DNA from: Aureobasidium sp. EXF-3400
Taxonomy: Eukaryota > Ascomycota > Dothideomycetes > Dothideales > Saccotheciaceae
Assembly: GCA_024195585.1 (NCBI GenBank)
Contig: SWBL01000627.1
Span: forward strand, 1 to 14,875
Length of the DNA: 14,875 nt
Direction of reading: 5' to 3'
In this document: in pieces, positions 1-7,627 of the stretch
Layout: every line of letters begins with the position of its first letter
Numbering within the stretch: position 1 is the first letter of the stretch
Notes under the pieces: generated by a model
What the model was told of the DNA's origin: nothing
What the model saw: the letters and a program-made list of their open reading frames with translations, nothing else
Databases searched by the model: none
Position numbers and translations under genes: made by a program

Positions 1-398
1 CTTGCGGAGCTTCTTGATCAGACCCATGGGCTTGCGCTTGAGACCACGGTTGAAGCGTCTGCGGGCACGGGCGTGGACGACATCGCGGAGCTGCTCGGAA
101 GAGAGGTCGAGGAGCTGGTCAAGGTCGATACCACGGTAGGTGAACTTCTTGAAGGATCTCTTGGCCTTGAGGGCTGTTGTGACGGCTCAGTCAGTCCATG
201 TTTCCATCTTCCTGCACCCCTTTCGTGGCCTGTCCACAGGGTTTTATGCCATTGCGCGGTGTCGCGAAGGGGTGCGGTGCGTAAAGAGTCATCTCATACC
301 GGCAGCCTCCTCGGCGTTCTGTGAAAAGCAAGTCAGCGAGTGTTCGAGCGACGCAGAGAGATGTGCAGGCGCAGACGTACGTATTCAGAGTCGGCCAT
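1..398 (-). CDS. RPS15: 40S ribosomal protein S15 (uS19), 5' part, cut by window edge
   Basis: This is the N-terminal 70 residues of the small-subunit protein uS19 (eukaryotic S15), which sits in the head of the 40S subunit and takes part in translation. Three exons are inferred: 381-398, 300-318 and 1-173, joined across introns 319-380 and 174-299 with donors GTACGT and GTATGA, CTGAC-type branch points and CAG acceptors. Joined, they read [20 protein letters not shown] and then a segment containing [38 protein letters not shown] and IKKLRK. These are the canonical uS19 N-terminal sequences. The family is about 150 residues long, so roughly the C-terminal half lies outside the window. The start was chosen because the MADxEYNAEEAA opening matches fungal orthologues. 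The first two coding exons are only 18 and 19 nt, so a simple ORF search misses them. Identification is firm; exon borders are inferred but keep frame exactly. Confidence 0.93.
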
Positions 399-908
399 TG
401 TGTCGTGTGTCGGTGGTCGAAGTTGTCGGACGCAAGCTGGTTTCGAAAAGGGCTGTGGGCAAATTCGAACAAAATCGAGTGCCTCTCGCTTCGCGCGTCC
501 GTGCGTCCAGCACGTGACCTGAGAACAGTGATCGTAAATTCACGAGCACCTTGATAAAACCAGCTACTCAGTGTTTACTATGCGCTGCAGAATAAGCAAT
601 GAGTTTTCTGATAAGATTGTTGACTGTCTGCTGGGTTTCAAGTCCTCGAGGGTGGTAGACCATCTCCCAAGATGCGAGTACAAATTACAAGTCACGAGCT
701 CAGATTTCACATGCGAACAAGAACAGAACAAGATGATCATGGAGGAATGTAGTTCTCCATTCGTGGCCCTGGCTACAAATCAAGCATTCAGAGTATGGCC
801 GTGCCTTTTGCGGCTGCAGCGAAGAGTCCTTTTCCCTTGCGCCCGACTGCTCCCACAAACAGATCCACCCTTCCGCACCAGCTTTTTTCAACAGAGGTTG
901 CGAGACGC
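399..908. other. Intergenic: RPS15 promoter and RPP2 3' flank
   Basis: No gene is supported here. The part next to 398 is the promoter and leader of RPS15 (minus strand), with an E-box at 511-518. The part next to 909 is the 3' flank of RPP2. Open frames in this stretch have no recognisable protein sequence. Confidence 0.6.
511..518 (-). promoter_or_regulatory. CACGTG E-box (GTCACGTG) upstream of RPS15
   Basis: Read on the minus strand the sequence is GTCACGTG, about 115 bases upstream of the RPS15 ATG. This matches the RTCACGTG consensus of the bHLH factor Cbf1, which is known to bind ribosomal protein gene promoters in Candida-type yeasts. Its use in this organism is inference. Confidence 0.4.
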
Positions 909-1299
909 TTAGTCGAAGAGACCGAAGCCCATGTCGTCGTCGGACTCCTCCTTCTCCTCGGCCTTCTCCTCGGCGGGGGCAGCCTCGGCGGCGGCACCGG
1001 CAGCAGGGGCAGCACCACCAGCGGCGGCGGCACCACCGGAGGGAACAGAGGCGAGCTTGGCGGAACCCTCGGAGATCAGCTGTGCGTCGTGTTAGTATTG
1101 CGCGTGCGAAGAATTTGCAGTTTGTCGGGTGTATGCGTACCTCCTGGATGTTCTTGCCGGAAAGCTCAGAGATGAGCTTGTCGAGGCGCTCACCCTCAGC
1201 GTCAACACCGACGGAGGAGAGGACGGACTTGACATCCTCGGCAGAGGGAGACTCGTTGCCAGCGAGGTTGAGGAGGAGGTATGCAGCGAGGTACTTCAT
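909..1299 (-). CDS. RPP2: 60S acidic ribosomal protein P2
   Basis: This 109-residue protein of the ribosomal stalk recruits and activates translation factors as a P1/P2 dimer on uL10 (P0). Exon 1 is 1141-1299 (53 codons, beginning [15 protein letters not shown] and ending GKNIQE). Exon 2 is 909-1079 and begins [16 protein letters not shown]. The 61 nt intron 1080-1140 has donor GTACGC, a perfect TACTAAC branch point (plus strand GTTAGTA at 1091-1097) and acceptor CAG. The layout is textbook P2: a helical dimerisation domain (about 1-60), an Ala/Gly/Pro hinge (about 66-88), an acidic Glu/Lys stretch, and the invariant C-terminal tail ending [10 protein letters not shown]. The [10 protein letters not shown] start distinguishes P2 from P1. 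It is transcribed away from SPT2 and shares a divergent promoter with it. Confidence 0.96.
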
Positions 1300-1308
1300 T
1301 TTGAATTT

Positions 1309-1412
1309 CTGGATGCGCGCAAGAAAACGTCAGTCAGCGGTTGGTCGGTTGTGCGATGCGAATGGCGATTGTTGCGAGGTTGATGTCGGTATTGTGCGAG
1401 AGGGAGACTCAC
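1309..1412 (-). other. Probable 5' UTR intron of RPP2
   Basis: Upstream of the RPP2 ATG the minus strand shows a GTGAGT donor (1407-1412), a CTGACTGAC branch region (about 1329-1338) and a CAG acceptor (1309-1311) that ends ten bases before the ATG. A 104 nt intron in the leader fits all three signals. Leader introns are common in fungal ribosomal protein genes. No transcript evidence is available here. Confidence 0.55.
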
Positions 1413-1553
1413 GGTGGGAGTTGATAAAACAGCGAGAATCAATCGATTTAACCGCGGGTCTTGAGCGGAGACTGAGACTTCCTGTTCGTGAGAGTCGTGG
1501 ATGATCGAAGAAGTTCGCGAGCGAAAAAGGTAGCCGCGATTGTTGTGTGGGAA

Positions 1554-1571
1554 CGCCAAGCCGCCTTGGCG
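1554..1571. repeat. 7-bp inverted repeat CGCCAAG-N4-CTTGGCG
   Basis: Perfect dyad with a CCGC spacer inside the shared RPP2/SPT2 promoter. It could be a dimer binding site. No factor is assigned. Confidence 0.4.
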
Positions 1572-1754
1572 CAATATGGTCCGTGCTCACTGATCGCTGC
1601 TTGCGGAAGTCACTGGCTCGAGAGCGAGTGAGAGGTACTTAAGTCGACAGTGTCCTTTCACTTCTCATTCATCTGCTTCATCTCCCTGTCGCCTCCCGTT
1701 GGTCGCATCTTCGTCACTGTGCGACTCTTCAGCCCCGGCTGCGACTGTTACAGC

Positions 1755-1793
1755 ATGTCTGGTTCTGGCTCGACGACAATTCGTTATCTCTGA
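1755..1793 (+). other. Upstream ORF in the SPT2 leader (12 codons)
   Basis: ATG at 1755 opens a 12-codon frame ending in TGA at 1791-1793, 14 bases before the SPT2 ATG at 1808. It counts as an upstream ORF only if transcription starts before 1755, which is likely given the long pyrimidine-rich leader but is not shown. Confidence 0.35.
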
Positions 1794-1807
1794 ATATCTC
1801 CGTAGCC

Positions 1808-2958
1808 ATGAGTGTGAGTCTTCTGTTTCAGGCCTGACCGCTCGTCGCTCTGCTCGACCTGGCTGACGCCATTTGCAGCTCCTCAACTCCATCTTATCGT
1901 CCATCAACGGCGATCAGCCCGCTCCTCCTCGTTCACAAACACTCCCTCCTACCGCAAGATCAAATCCACCGTCGCGAAATCCGACCCCTCAGCAAGTGCC
2001 ACCGAAACGGAAAGCCGACGACGCTGCCAGCGACCCCAAACCAAAGGTCGCAAGAACCGATACCAACACATCACGATTCGAACACAATGCTTCTCTAGCT
2101 CCACCTCCATCACGCAGCACCACTTCCTCCCCAGCTCAAAGAGTCGCAGTCCCGCCACCCAAGCCTGCCATCCCATACCGAGGTAGTGGTCCTTCAGCGA
2201 AAGTACAATCAACAACAAAACCTGCTACTACTCAACCCACTCCTGTGAGACCATCTCCAGTTTCTACGACTTCTTCATCGGCGCCTGCAGCTGCTAAAGG
2301 AGGTTACCTGGCTGTTTTGGAAGCGGCGAAGCAGAATGCCCAAGCCGCCAAGTTAGGTGGTCAAATCAAGCATAAACCGGTTGAGAAACTCACAAAAAAG
2401 GACCGTCAACGTCTTGTCGAGGAAGCTCGTGCCGCGCAAAAGGGCAAACCACTGCCGAAGGATGCGAAGGCTGGTTTGAAAGCCAGAGGCAAGAGTGCCG
2501 AGCCTCTGGCTGATCCAAAGACTGGCGTGTCAGCCAAGGACAAAAGAAAACCTGTTGAGGTCGCATACAAAGGCACCATGCGCTCAAATGCTCCTGCTGC
2601 TCCCGTTTATCGTGGTACCATGGGAGGTCCTGGAGGTGCTGCTGCTCGTAAACCACTTCCTAAGGCACCAGCATCCAGCAGGTCTGGCTATGGCGCTGGT
2701 CGTCGCTACGCTTCATATTCTGATGAGGAAGAGGAAGAGGAAGAGGAAGACGATGAGCCAGAAGACGACTACGAATCTGGATCTGACATGGAAGCTGGTG
2801 TCGATGAGATGTATGAAGAAGAAGAAGCATCCGCACGCATTGCAAAGCGTGAGGATGCACTAGCCCTGGCCGAGGAAAACGAACTCAAGCGCCAGAAACT
2901 CGAACGCAAACGCAAGCTGGAGGAACTCGCTTCAAAGCAAAAGAAGCGCACTTATTAA
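1808..2958 (+). CDS. SPT2: Spt2 chromatin protein (histone H3-H4 chaperone)
   Basis: Spt2 is a nuclear, HMG-like protein that binds H3-H4 and DNA and recycles histones behind RNA polymerase II. The first coding exon is only ATG AGT (1808-1813). A 65 nt intron follows (1814-1878, donor GTGAGT, branch CTGAC, acceptor TTTGCAG). Exon 2 then runs from 1879 to 2958 and begins LLNSILSSINGD, giving a 361-residue protein starting MSLLNSILSS, as fungal Spt2 proteins do. The middle is disordered and rich in Pro, Ser, Thr, Ala and Lys. The diagnostic SPT2 domain is C-terminal. It has an acidic run starting at about residue 283 (SDEEEEEEEEDD), the SDMEAGVDEMYEEEEASARI signature, and a Lys/Arg-rich coiled tail ending KKRTY. 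The ATG at 1808 was chosen because the exon-2 frame has no in-frame ATG near its start and the splice restores the conserved N-terminus. Confidence 0.92.
2725..2748 (+). repeat. (GAGGAA)4 purine repeat coding for poly-Glu
   Basis: Four perfect GAGGAA units lie inside the acidic stretch of SPT2. Repeats of this kind are prone to in-frame length change between strains. Confidence 0.8.
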
Positions 2959-3135
2959 ACATCGACACACCGTCGACTTATACATACCTTGCCCGATATC
3001 CGTTCCTCTTACAAACTGTCTTGGAGTATACTGTTCCCATTGGAGGCGTTCCATCATTAATCTTGCTTTTTTGAGTTTATGGGAGCGATGGGGTATACAT
3101 TGGGCCGGACTCTTAGCATTATTGCTACGAATTGC

Positions 3136-3145
3136 ATGATATCAT
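3136..3145. promoter_or_regulatory. Candidate sulfur-regulator (CYS-3/MetR bZIP) site ATGATATCAT
   Basis: ATGATATCAT fits every position of the ATGRYRYCAT consensus for the Neurospora bZIP sulfur regulator CYS-3 and its Aspergillus homologue MetR. It lies about 960 bases upstream of the cystathionine gamma-lyase ATG, a sulfur-metabolism gene, and about 180 bases past SPT2. The match is seen; function is inferred. The distance is long for a fungal promoter element. Confidence 0.45.
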
Positions 3146-3152
3146 TTCTCCA

Positions 3153-3170
3153 AGGTGCCTGTAGGCACCT
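3153..3170. repeat. 8-bp inverted repeat AGGTGCCT-GT-AGGCACCT
   Basis: Perfect dyad with a 2-nt spacer, eight bases downstream of the sulfur-regulator-like palindrome and about 200 bases past the SPT2 stop. It could be a protein-binding dyad or an extruding hairpin. There is no T-run, so it does not resemble a terminator. Confidence 0.45.
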
Positions 3171-3408
3171 ACTTTACCCACCTCTTCCCACCATTTCTTC
3201 TGTTGTTCCTGACTCTCAAATCTATCGACTCCCACAAGTCCTCGACACATCCCGTTTCAAGATGCCAACCATGTTGATTGAGACTATTTAATCTTATGCT
3301 GTCTTCTCGACACAACCCCAATCATGTTTCAAACTTCTAATGCTTATCGTGTTCATCATAGGAGTTAGATTGATACTGTTTCGCTATGTCCTGCGGCAGC
3401 TGTTCATA

Positions 3409-3452
3409 TGTCCAGATGTAGACGCGAGCTCGACCGTAATTGTCCAGATGTA
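3409..3452 (+). repeat. 12-bp direct repeat TGTCCAGATGTA, two copies
   Basis: Copies at 3409-3420 and 3441-3452 are identical and 32 bases apart start to start, in the CYS3 upstream region. The role is unknown. Confidence 0.45.
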
Positions 3453-4105
3453 AGCTTAGGTACCTATTGCAACTGACACTGCCAATGGTTCTATATGTAT
3501 GCTGCCTACTTGCTATTTTCTATGGCGCCTTCATAATCGAAGCTTTATCATAAATCACATACAGATTCATAAAGACAGTCAGCTACCGTGGTGCCCACCA
3601 ACTCTGACTTGCATAACTCGCTACCTATTTCCTTTACTGGTAGCATCCTTCCTCCCCCACGATCAAAGGGCCGTATATAGAAAAAGTTTGATTTCTTGTA
3701 GTCAAGTTTTGGTCTTGAGCTGTCAGAACGCCGAAGTCGACTCCGAATACGCCGAGAAAGACAAGGCGTTTGTTCGACGGCGCCCTATCAGAATCTATTG
3801 CTCATTTAACCAATCCTAATTTTTTTTCTTGCAGTCGAAAAGTTTATCGTAACTGCAGGAACACGCCATCCTTGGTACCTCCCTAGAAAACATTGTGCTG
3901 CATTCTTTCGTTACAAATCCATCTTCGAGAAACTCCCTTCTCTCGGACAAAGCAAGCGCACCATCTCTTATTACGCAGGCGAAGGATTGCGTGATTCGAC
4001 AACATAACAACGCCTCTGAATAACAAGAGTCTTTTGACATCTTCCTCGTTACCTCCTGTTCTTATTTCAACACCCTCGACGACTTTCATATTCTCCAAAG
4101 TAAAT

Positions 4106-5497
4106 ATGCAGCCTTCGGAACATGGACAACACGGCTTCGGCACGCTCGCTGTACATGCTGGGTCACCCCATGATCCTACTACTGGTGCTGTGATCGAGCC
4201 CGTAAGTCATATTTCCTACAGCACAAGTCTGCCTGGACGGTCGACATCCTCTCTCGGTGTTCGAGTTCGGGAATCCAAGCAATGTTGATCATGCCCTGCA
4301 TGTAATCTTCTGGTTATAAGTGGCGATCTTTGTGCATGTGGAAACCATCAAGGTATATTTAATTGACTTAATTATCAGATCTCTCTTTCAACAACATATG
4401 CTCAGACTGCTGTCGGTCAGCCTGTTGGCGCATACGAGTACACTCGCAGCTCAAACCCCAACCGTGACAACTTCGAGAACTGCATTGCAGCGCTCGAGAA
4501 GGCAAAGTACGCCCTGGCTTTCAGCTCTGGATCTGCAACCACAGCCATAATCCTCCAGTCTCTTGCTACTGGCTCTCATGTTGTCAGCGTGTCTGATGTC
4601 TACGGTGGCACCCACCGTTACTTCACCAAGGTCGCCAAGGCCCACGGTGTCCATGTCACATTCACCCCTAGCATCGAGTTGGATGTTGAGGCTTTGATCA
4701 AGCCCGAGACCAAGCTTGTCTGGATCGAGACACCATCAAACCCTACTCTTTCTCTGGTCGACATTTCTGCCGTTGCCGCTGTAGCCCACAAGCACGGTAT
4801 CCTCGTCGTTGTTGACAACACCTTCATGAGCCCTTACATCCAGAACCCTCTAGAGCACGGTGCAGATATCGTGGTGCACAGTGTTACCAAGTACATCAAC
4901 GGCCACAGCGATGTCCTCATGGGCGTCGCAGCCTTCAACAGTGACGACCTAAAGGAGCGCCTTGGCTTCCTTCAAAACGCCATCGGTGCCGTTCCCGGAG
5001 CATTTGACTGCTGGCTCGCACACCGTGGTGTCAAGACTCTGCATCTCCGTGCTCGCGAGGCCAGCCGTAACGGCAAGATGGTCGCCGAAGCTTTGGCTGC
5101 ATCTCCTTACGTGCGTGCTGTCAACTACCCTGGTCTGGACTCTCACCCTCAGCGCCAGATCGCTCTCAAGCAGCACAGAGATGGTCTCGGTGGCGGCATG
5201 CTTTCTTTCCGCATCCAAGGCGGCAAGTCTGCGGCCGAGCGTTTCTGCGCAGCAACCAAGATCTTCACTCTGGCTGAGAGTCTGGGTGGTGTTGAGAGTT
5301 TGGTCGAGCTTCCTGCTAGCATGACGCATATGGGTATTCCCAAGGAGCAGAGAGAAGCCGCTGGCGTGTTCGACGATTTGGTCAGAATCAGCTGTGGTGT
5401 TGAGGAGGGCGAGGATCTGGTCAAGGATGTCATGGCAGCCCTGAAGAAGGTTGCAGGTGAGACCAATGGTGTTAACGGAACAAATGGTACCGCTTAG
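4106..5497 (+). CDS. CYS3: Cystathionine gamma-lyase (PLP enzyme of transsulfuration)
   Basis: The enzyme cleaves L-cystathionine to cysteine, 2-oxobutyrate and ammonia in the cytosol, using pyridoxal phosphate. Exon 1 (4106-4201, 32 codons) contains GFGTLAVHAGSPHDPTTGAV. The 177 nt intron 4202-4378 (donor GTAAGT, TTGAC branch, acceptor TATCAG) leads into exon 2 (4379-5497), which begins ISLSTTYAQTAVG. Total length is 404 residues, near the family's 390-420. PLP-site features are visible: Y53-x-R55 in YTRSSNP, the SSGSATT phosphate loop (about 81-87), Asp178 in VDNTFMSPYI, and the Schiff-base Lys203 in SVTKYINGHSD. The C-terminal domain carries LAESLGGVESL and the end GVFDDLVRISCGVE. The tail adds a short Asn/Gly-rich extension (NGVNGTNGTA). 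The ATG at 4106 is the first ATG in this frame. Cystathionine beta-lyase or gamma-synthase are relatives, but the fungal CGL-type sequence fits best. A sulfur-regulator-like site lies upstream. Confidence 0.95.
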
Positions 5498-5851
5498 ATA
5501 TAGAATGTGTTCGTCTCGTACAGGCGTTCGGATTTTTTCTTAATGCATAGACTTCTCATCGATGAAAGCACCACACATCGCACCTGCCATATTTAAAGCA
5601 TCATTCCTACGCGTTACGACACTTCCCTCTGCGCCACTTCGTCTCTTTGCTTCATCACTGATCCATCACCTCTAAACTCAGATCAATCACGTCTACTCAC
5701 TGCATCACCTTTAACATTGCATCGGGTCTACACCTTGCACACTGCATCTACCCACTCCATCACGCCTGAGTACCAGTTCACCTTTGCTTGCCGCATAGTT
5801 GACACGTCCGTGTCATTACGCTTCCACTGCCATCTATCATCCTCAACAACA
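5498..5851 (+). promoter_or_regulatory. Intergenic: CYS3 3' flank, then leader of the CCCH-like gene
   Basis: No gene is supported. A TATA-like TATTTAAAG lies near 5589. From about 5625 to 5835 the plus strand is a C/T/A-rich leader with several ATCAC units (about 5657-5765), as in many fungal 5' leaders. Confidence 0.5.
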
Positions 5852-6345
5852 ATGGCTGCATATTCACATTCGGCAACAGCCATGGCTGCGTCCGCGCCAA
5901 CTCCATCTTCTCGATCTGAGCCTACACCAGACGGTATCTCAAGCGTGAGTCTTCCGGCTTCCCTTCGTGCTCGCTAGGTTCCTGACTGACCAATCCTAAG
6001 CGCAAGGAAGAAAATAATGCACCAGCTGCCGCCAAACCACTTCGCCATGACCACAAATGCGCTATCGCAGGATCCTGCGAACACGGCCATTGCAAGTACA
6101 GCCACTACATCTTCCGACGCGAGGAACACTTCGAAAAGTACAGATGTGAGGACGGACGCGGCCATCCTACAAACCTCAACAAGCCGTGCAAGGGGTATGT
6201 AACCAATTTCTATGGTCACTCGATTCATATACTGATATCCTCACGAAGCGTTGCAAAGATAGAATGTGGTCTCTGCCGCGGTCTGGTCTGCAAAGCCTGT
6301 TACAACGTCCACAGCGCTCACTCTAGCAGACGCTGGAACCTATGA
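5852..6345 (+). CDS. Small Cys/His-rich protein with CCCH-like zinc motif, unknown function
   Basis: A 127-residue protein inferred from three exons: 5852-5944, 6001-6194 and 6249-6345. The introns are 56 nt (GTGAGT...CTGAC...AAG) and 54 nt (GTATGT...CTGAT...GAAG). The joins keep frame and link two Cys-rich segments that are otherwise in different frames. Residues 1-31 are Ala/Ser/Thr-rich with no signal peptide. C51-x5-C57-x4-C62-x3-H66, ending CKYSH, fits the CCCH zinc finger pattern usually found in RNA-binding proteins. Cys80, His86, Cys94, the pairs C102-x2-C105 and C110-x2-C113, and His117/His120 suggest one or two further zinc sites. The overall protein is not one I recognise. RNA binding is possible from the CCCH pattern, but a non-CCCH zinc fold is equally open. 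Its 3' end overlaps by 6 bases the extended frame of the minus-strand zinc cluster factor. An alternative acceptor for intron 2 at 6256 would give an immediate stop. Confidence 0.68.
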
Positions 6346-6558
6346 TGGCACTCTACTCCTAGGCCACTCTAGATACTCGTCCCAATCATCTCCCAGAACC
6401 TCTTCAATCCGATTCAGAAGCTTTGCAGGCCAAGTGTCAAAGGGCCACATGGTATCTGATCTCAATTTCATGAGGACAGAATAGTAGCCGAGAATCAATA
6501 GGGCGATGGGCTTCCGCGCAATCAACATATTGAGAAAGCGCTTCTTGATCTCGATAGG
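6340..6558 (-). pseudogene. Detached 3' part of the Upc2-like factor, after an in-frame TGA
   Basis: This stretch continues in exactly the same frame after the TGA at 6559-6561 and stays open for 72 codons to a TAG at 6340-6342. Its translation contains ARKPIALLILGYYSVLM and LGDDWDEYLEWP. These match the conserved C-terminus of Upc2-like factors (a hydrophobic A-hel-YxVLL segment, then a Glu/Asp-Trp-x-x-WP ending). It is therefore former or conditional coding sequence, not 3' UTR by origin. I found no GT donor within about 60 bases before the TGA, so an intron removing it looks unlikely. Confidence 0.7.
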
Positions 6559-7627
6559 TCAGATCTGTATCAGTCGCGCATCAGGGTGTATATTTGGATG
6601 GTCCTCCAAAAGGGTGATGAATGACAATATCTTTCTCGTCGCATCGAGGCAGACTAACCTATCCGCTTCAGAGGTACAGTGCGACGTGATTAGATTGCGA
6701 AGAACGGGGTAGGGTGGGTACTTGCTGATCAGACCCTGCTGCCAGGGATCTTCGTCGTCTAGATCAGGGCCGGCGTCTAGATCACGATGGATGCCCTCCA
6801 TCTGCCATTGACGCTCCAGAACCGTTCTGATGCCCCTTGTCATGTGAAAAGAATTGAGGATATCGCTGATGGGATCGGATGTCCGATTGATGCGATAAGG
6901 GTGTTGATATAGTGGCTGAGCCAGAGCGACAACCGACGTAATGGCAGAAAACTTGACTACGGCGTTGACATTCTGCTTGTTCATGTCTATCAGATGAGGC
7001 CGCACCAGGGTAAGGGCAGAGTTCTGGTGTGCATAGGTCCGGTCTAGCAGTTCCATCCTTGAAGGCTGTTGGGAGAAGAGGAGTAGTGCCGATAAGCTTA
7101 GGATGCTGTGCAGCACGTATGGAAAGGTAAACCCGAGTTGGATGTCGCCACTGTCTTGTCCAGTGGCCTCGTAGCATCGCATCTGATGGTAGAGCAGCTC
7201 CAAGTCGGCAAGAGGCAGTGGTTGGAGATGAGGAGCACTTAAAGATGGTGGCAGACTTATGCCCATTTGAGACATGCAGTCAATTGGAGGCGGGCTTCTC
7301 GAATCATTTCTGCACCGAAAGCTCAGGTCCATCTGACGGAAGGTAGGAGACGCATTGCCGGGTACGACGAAGTTGTCTCTGGGGGTTGTAGCAAGCTCTC
7401 CAGATTGCAGGTTTGCGAAACTACATTTCTTCTTGACCCTCTTGCAAAGGCCACACATCGGCTGCTGTTCATCACACTGTATAACATTATCAAGAAAAAC
7501 ATCTTTTTGTTCCAGTATTGATCCAGTTTACCTTAACGTGTCTAGCTTTGCATTGCAGACAACCGTTCCGAGACTTCTTGTGTGCTCGCCGCTGCCGGTC
7601 GCCGCTTGCAAGTGCTTCTGCTTCCAT
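6559..7627 (-). CDS. Zn2Cys6 transcription factor, Upc2-like, truncated by in-frame stop
   Basis: A fungal zinc cluster DNA-binding factor. Exon 1 is 7532-7627 (32 codons from MEAEALASGD). A 55 nt intron, 7477-7531, has donor GTAAAC and acceptor TACAG. Exon 2 starts at 7476. Joined, the cluster is complete: C23-x2-C26-x6-C33-x6-C40-x2-C43-x6-C50, preceded by RRAHKKSRNG, a hallmark of the Upc2/sterol-uptake-control-like group. The middle holds the fungal regulatory region, with LADLELLYHQ near residue 115 and helical segments such as FPYVLHSILSLSALLLF. Translation ends at TGA 6559-6561 after 337 residues, although the frame remains coding-like for another 72 codons (410 total if uninterrupted). 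The truncated product keeps DNA binding but lacks the conserved C-terminus. The target pathway cannot be read from sequence; many Upc2-like members are not sterol regulators. The gene is convergent with the CCCH-like gene. Confidence 0.82.

Larger units (their letters stand above)
1413..1807. promoter_or_regulatory. Divergent promoter between RPP2 and SPT2
   Basis: This stretch separates the putative RPP2 leader from the SPT2 start codon and must carry control elements for both genes. The SPT2 side (about 1653-1750) is rich in CTTC/TCATC pyrimidine tracts typical of fungal leaders. A 7-bp inverted repeat lies at 1554-1571 and a short upstream ORF at 1755-1793. Confidence 0.6.
2959..4105. other. 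Intergenic between SPT2 and CYS3 (about 1.15 kb)
   Basis: No gene is supported. The first part is the SPT2 3' flank; the rest is the CYS3 promoter and leader. It contains a sulfur-regulator consensus palindrome at 3136-3145, an 8-bp dyad at 3153-3170, a 12-bp direct repeat at 3409-3420 and 3441-3452, and a TATATAG at 3674-3680 that is too far from the ATG to call a TATA box. Open frames here use non-ATG starts or have low-complexity translations. Confidence 0.6.

Noticed and set aside
3499..3819. 106-codon plus-strand open frame between SPT2 and CYS3
   Set aside because: No recognisable sequence, and it lies in promoter-like DNA with no splice or start support.
4034..4105. In-frame N-terminal extension of cystathionine gamma-lyase
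   Set aside because: The extension would start at TTG and the family N-terminus is already complete from the ATG at 4106.
6559..6564. Programmed stop readthrough at the zinc cluster factor TGA
   Set aside because: The context is TGA-CCT, not the TGA-CTA that promotes readthrough in fungi. It cannot be excluded, but the sequence gives no support.
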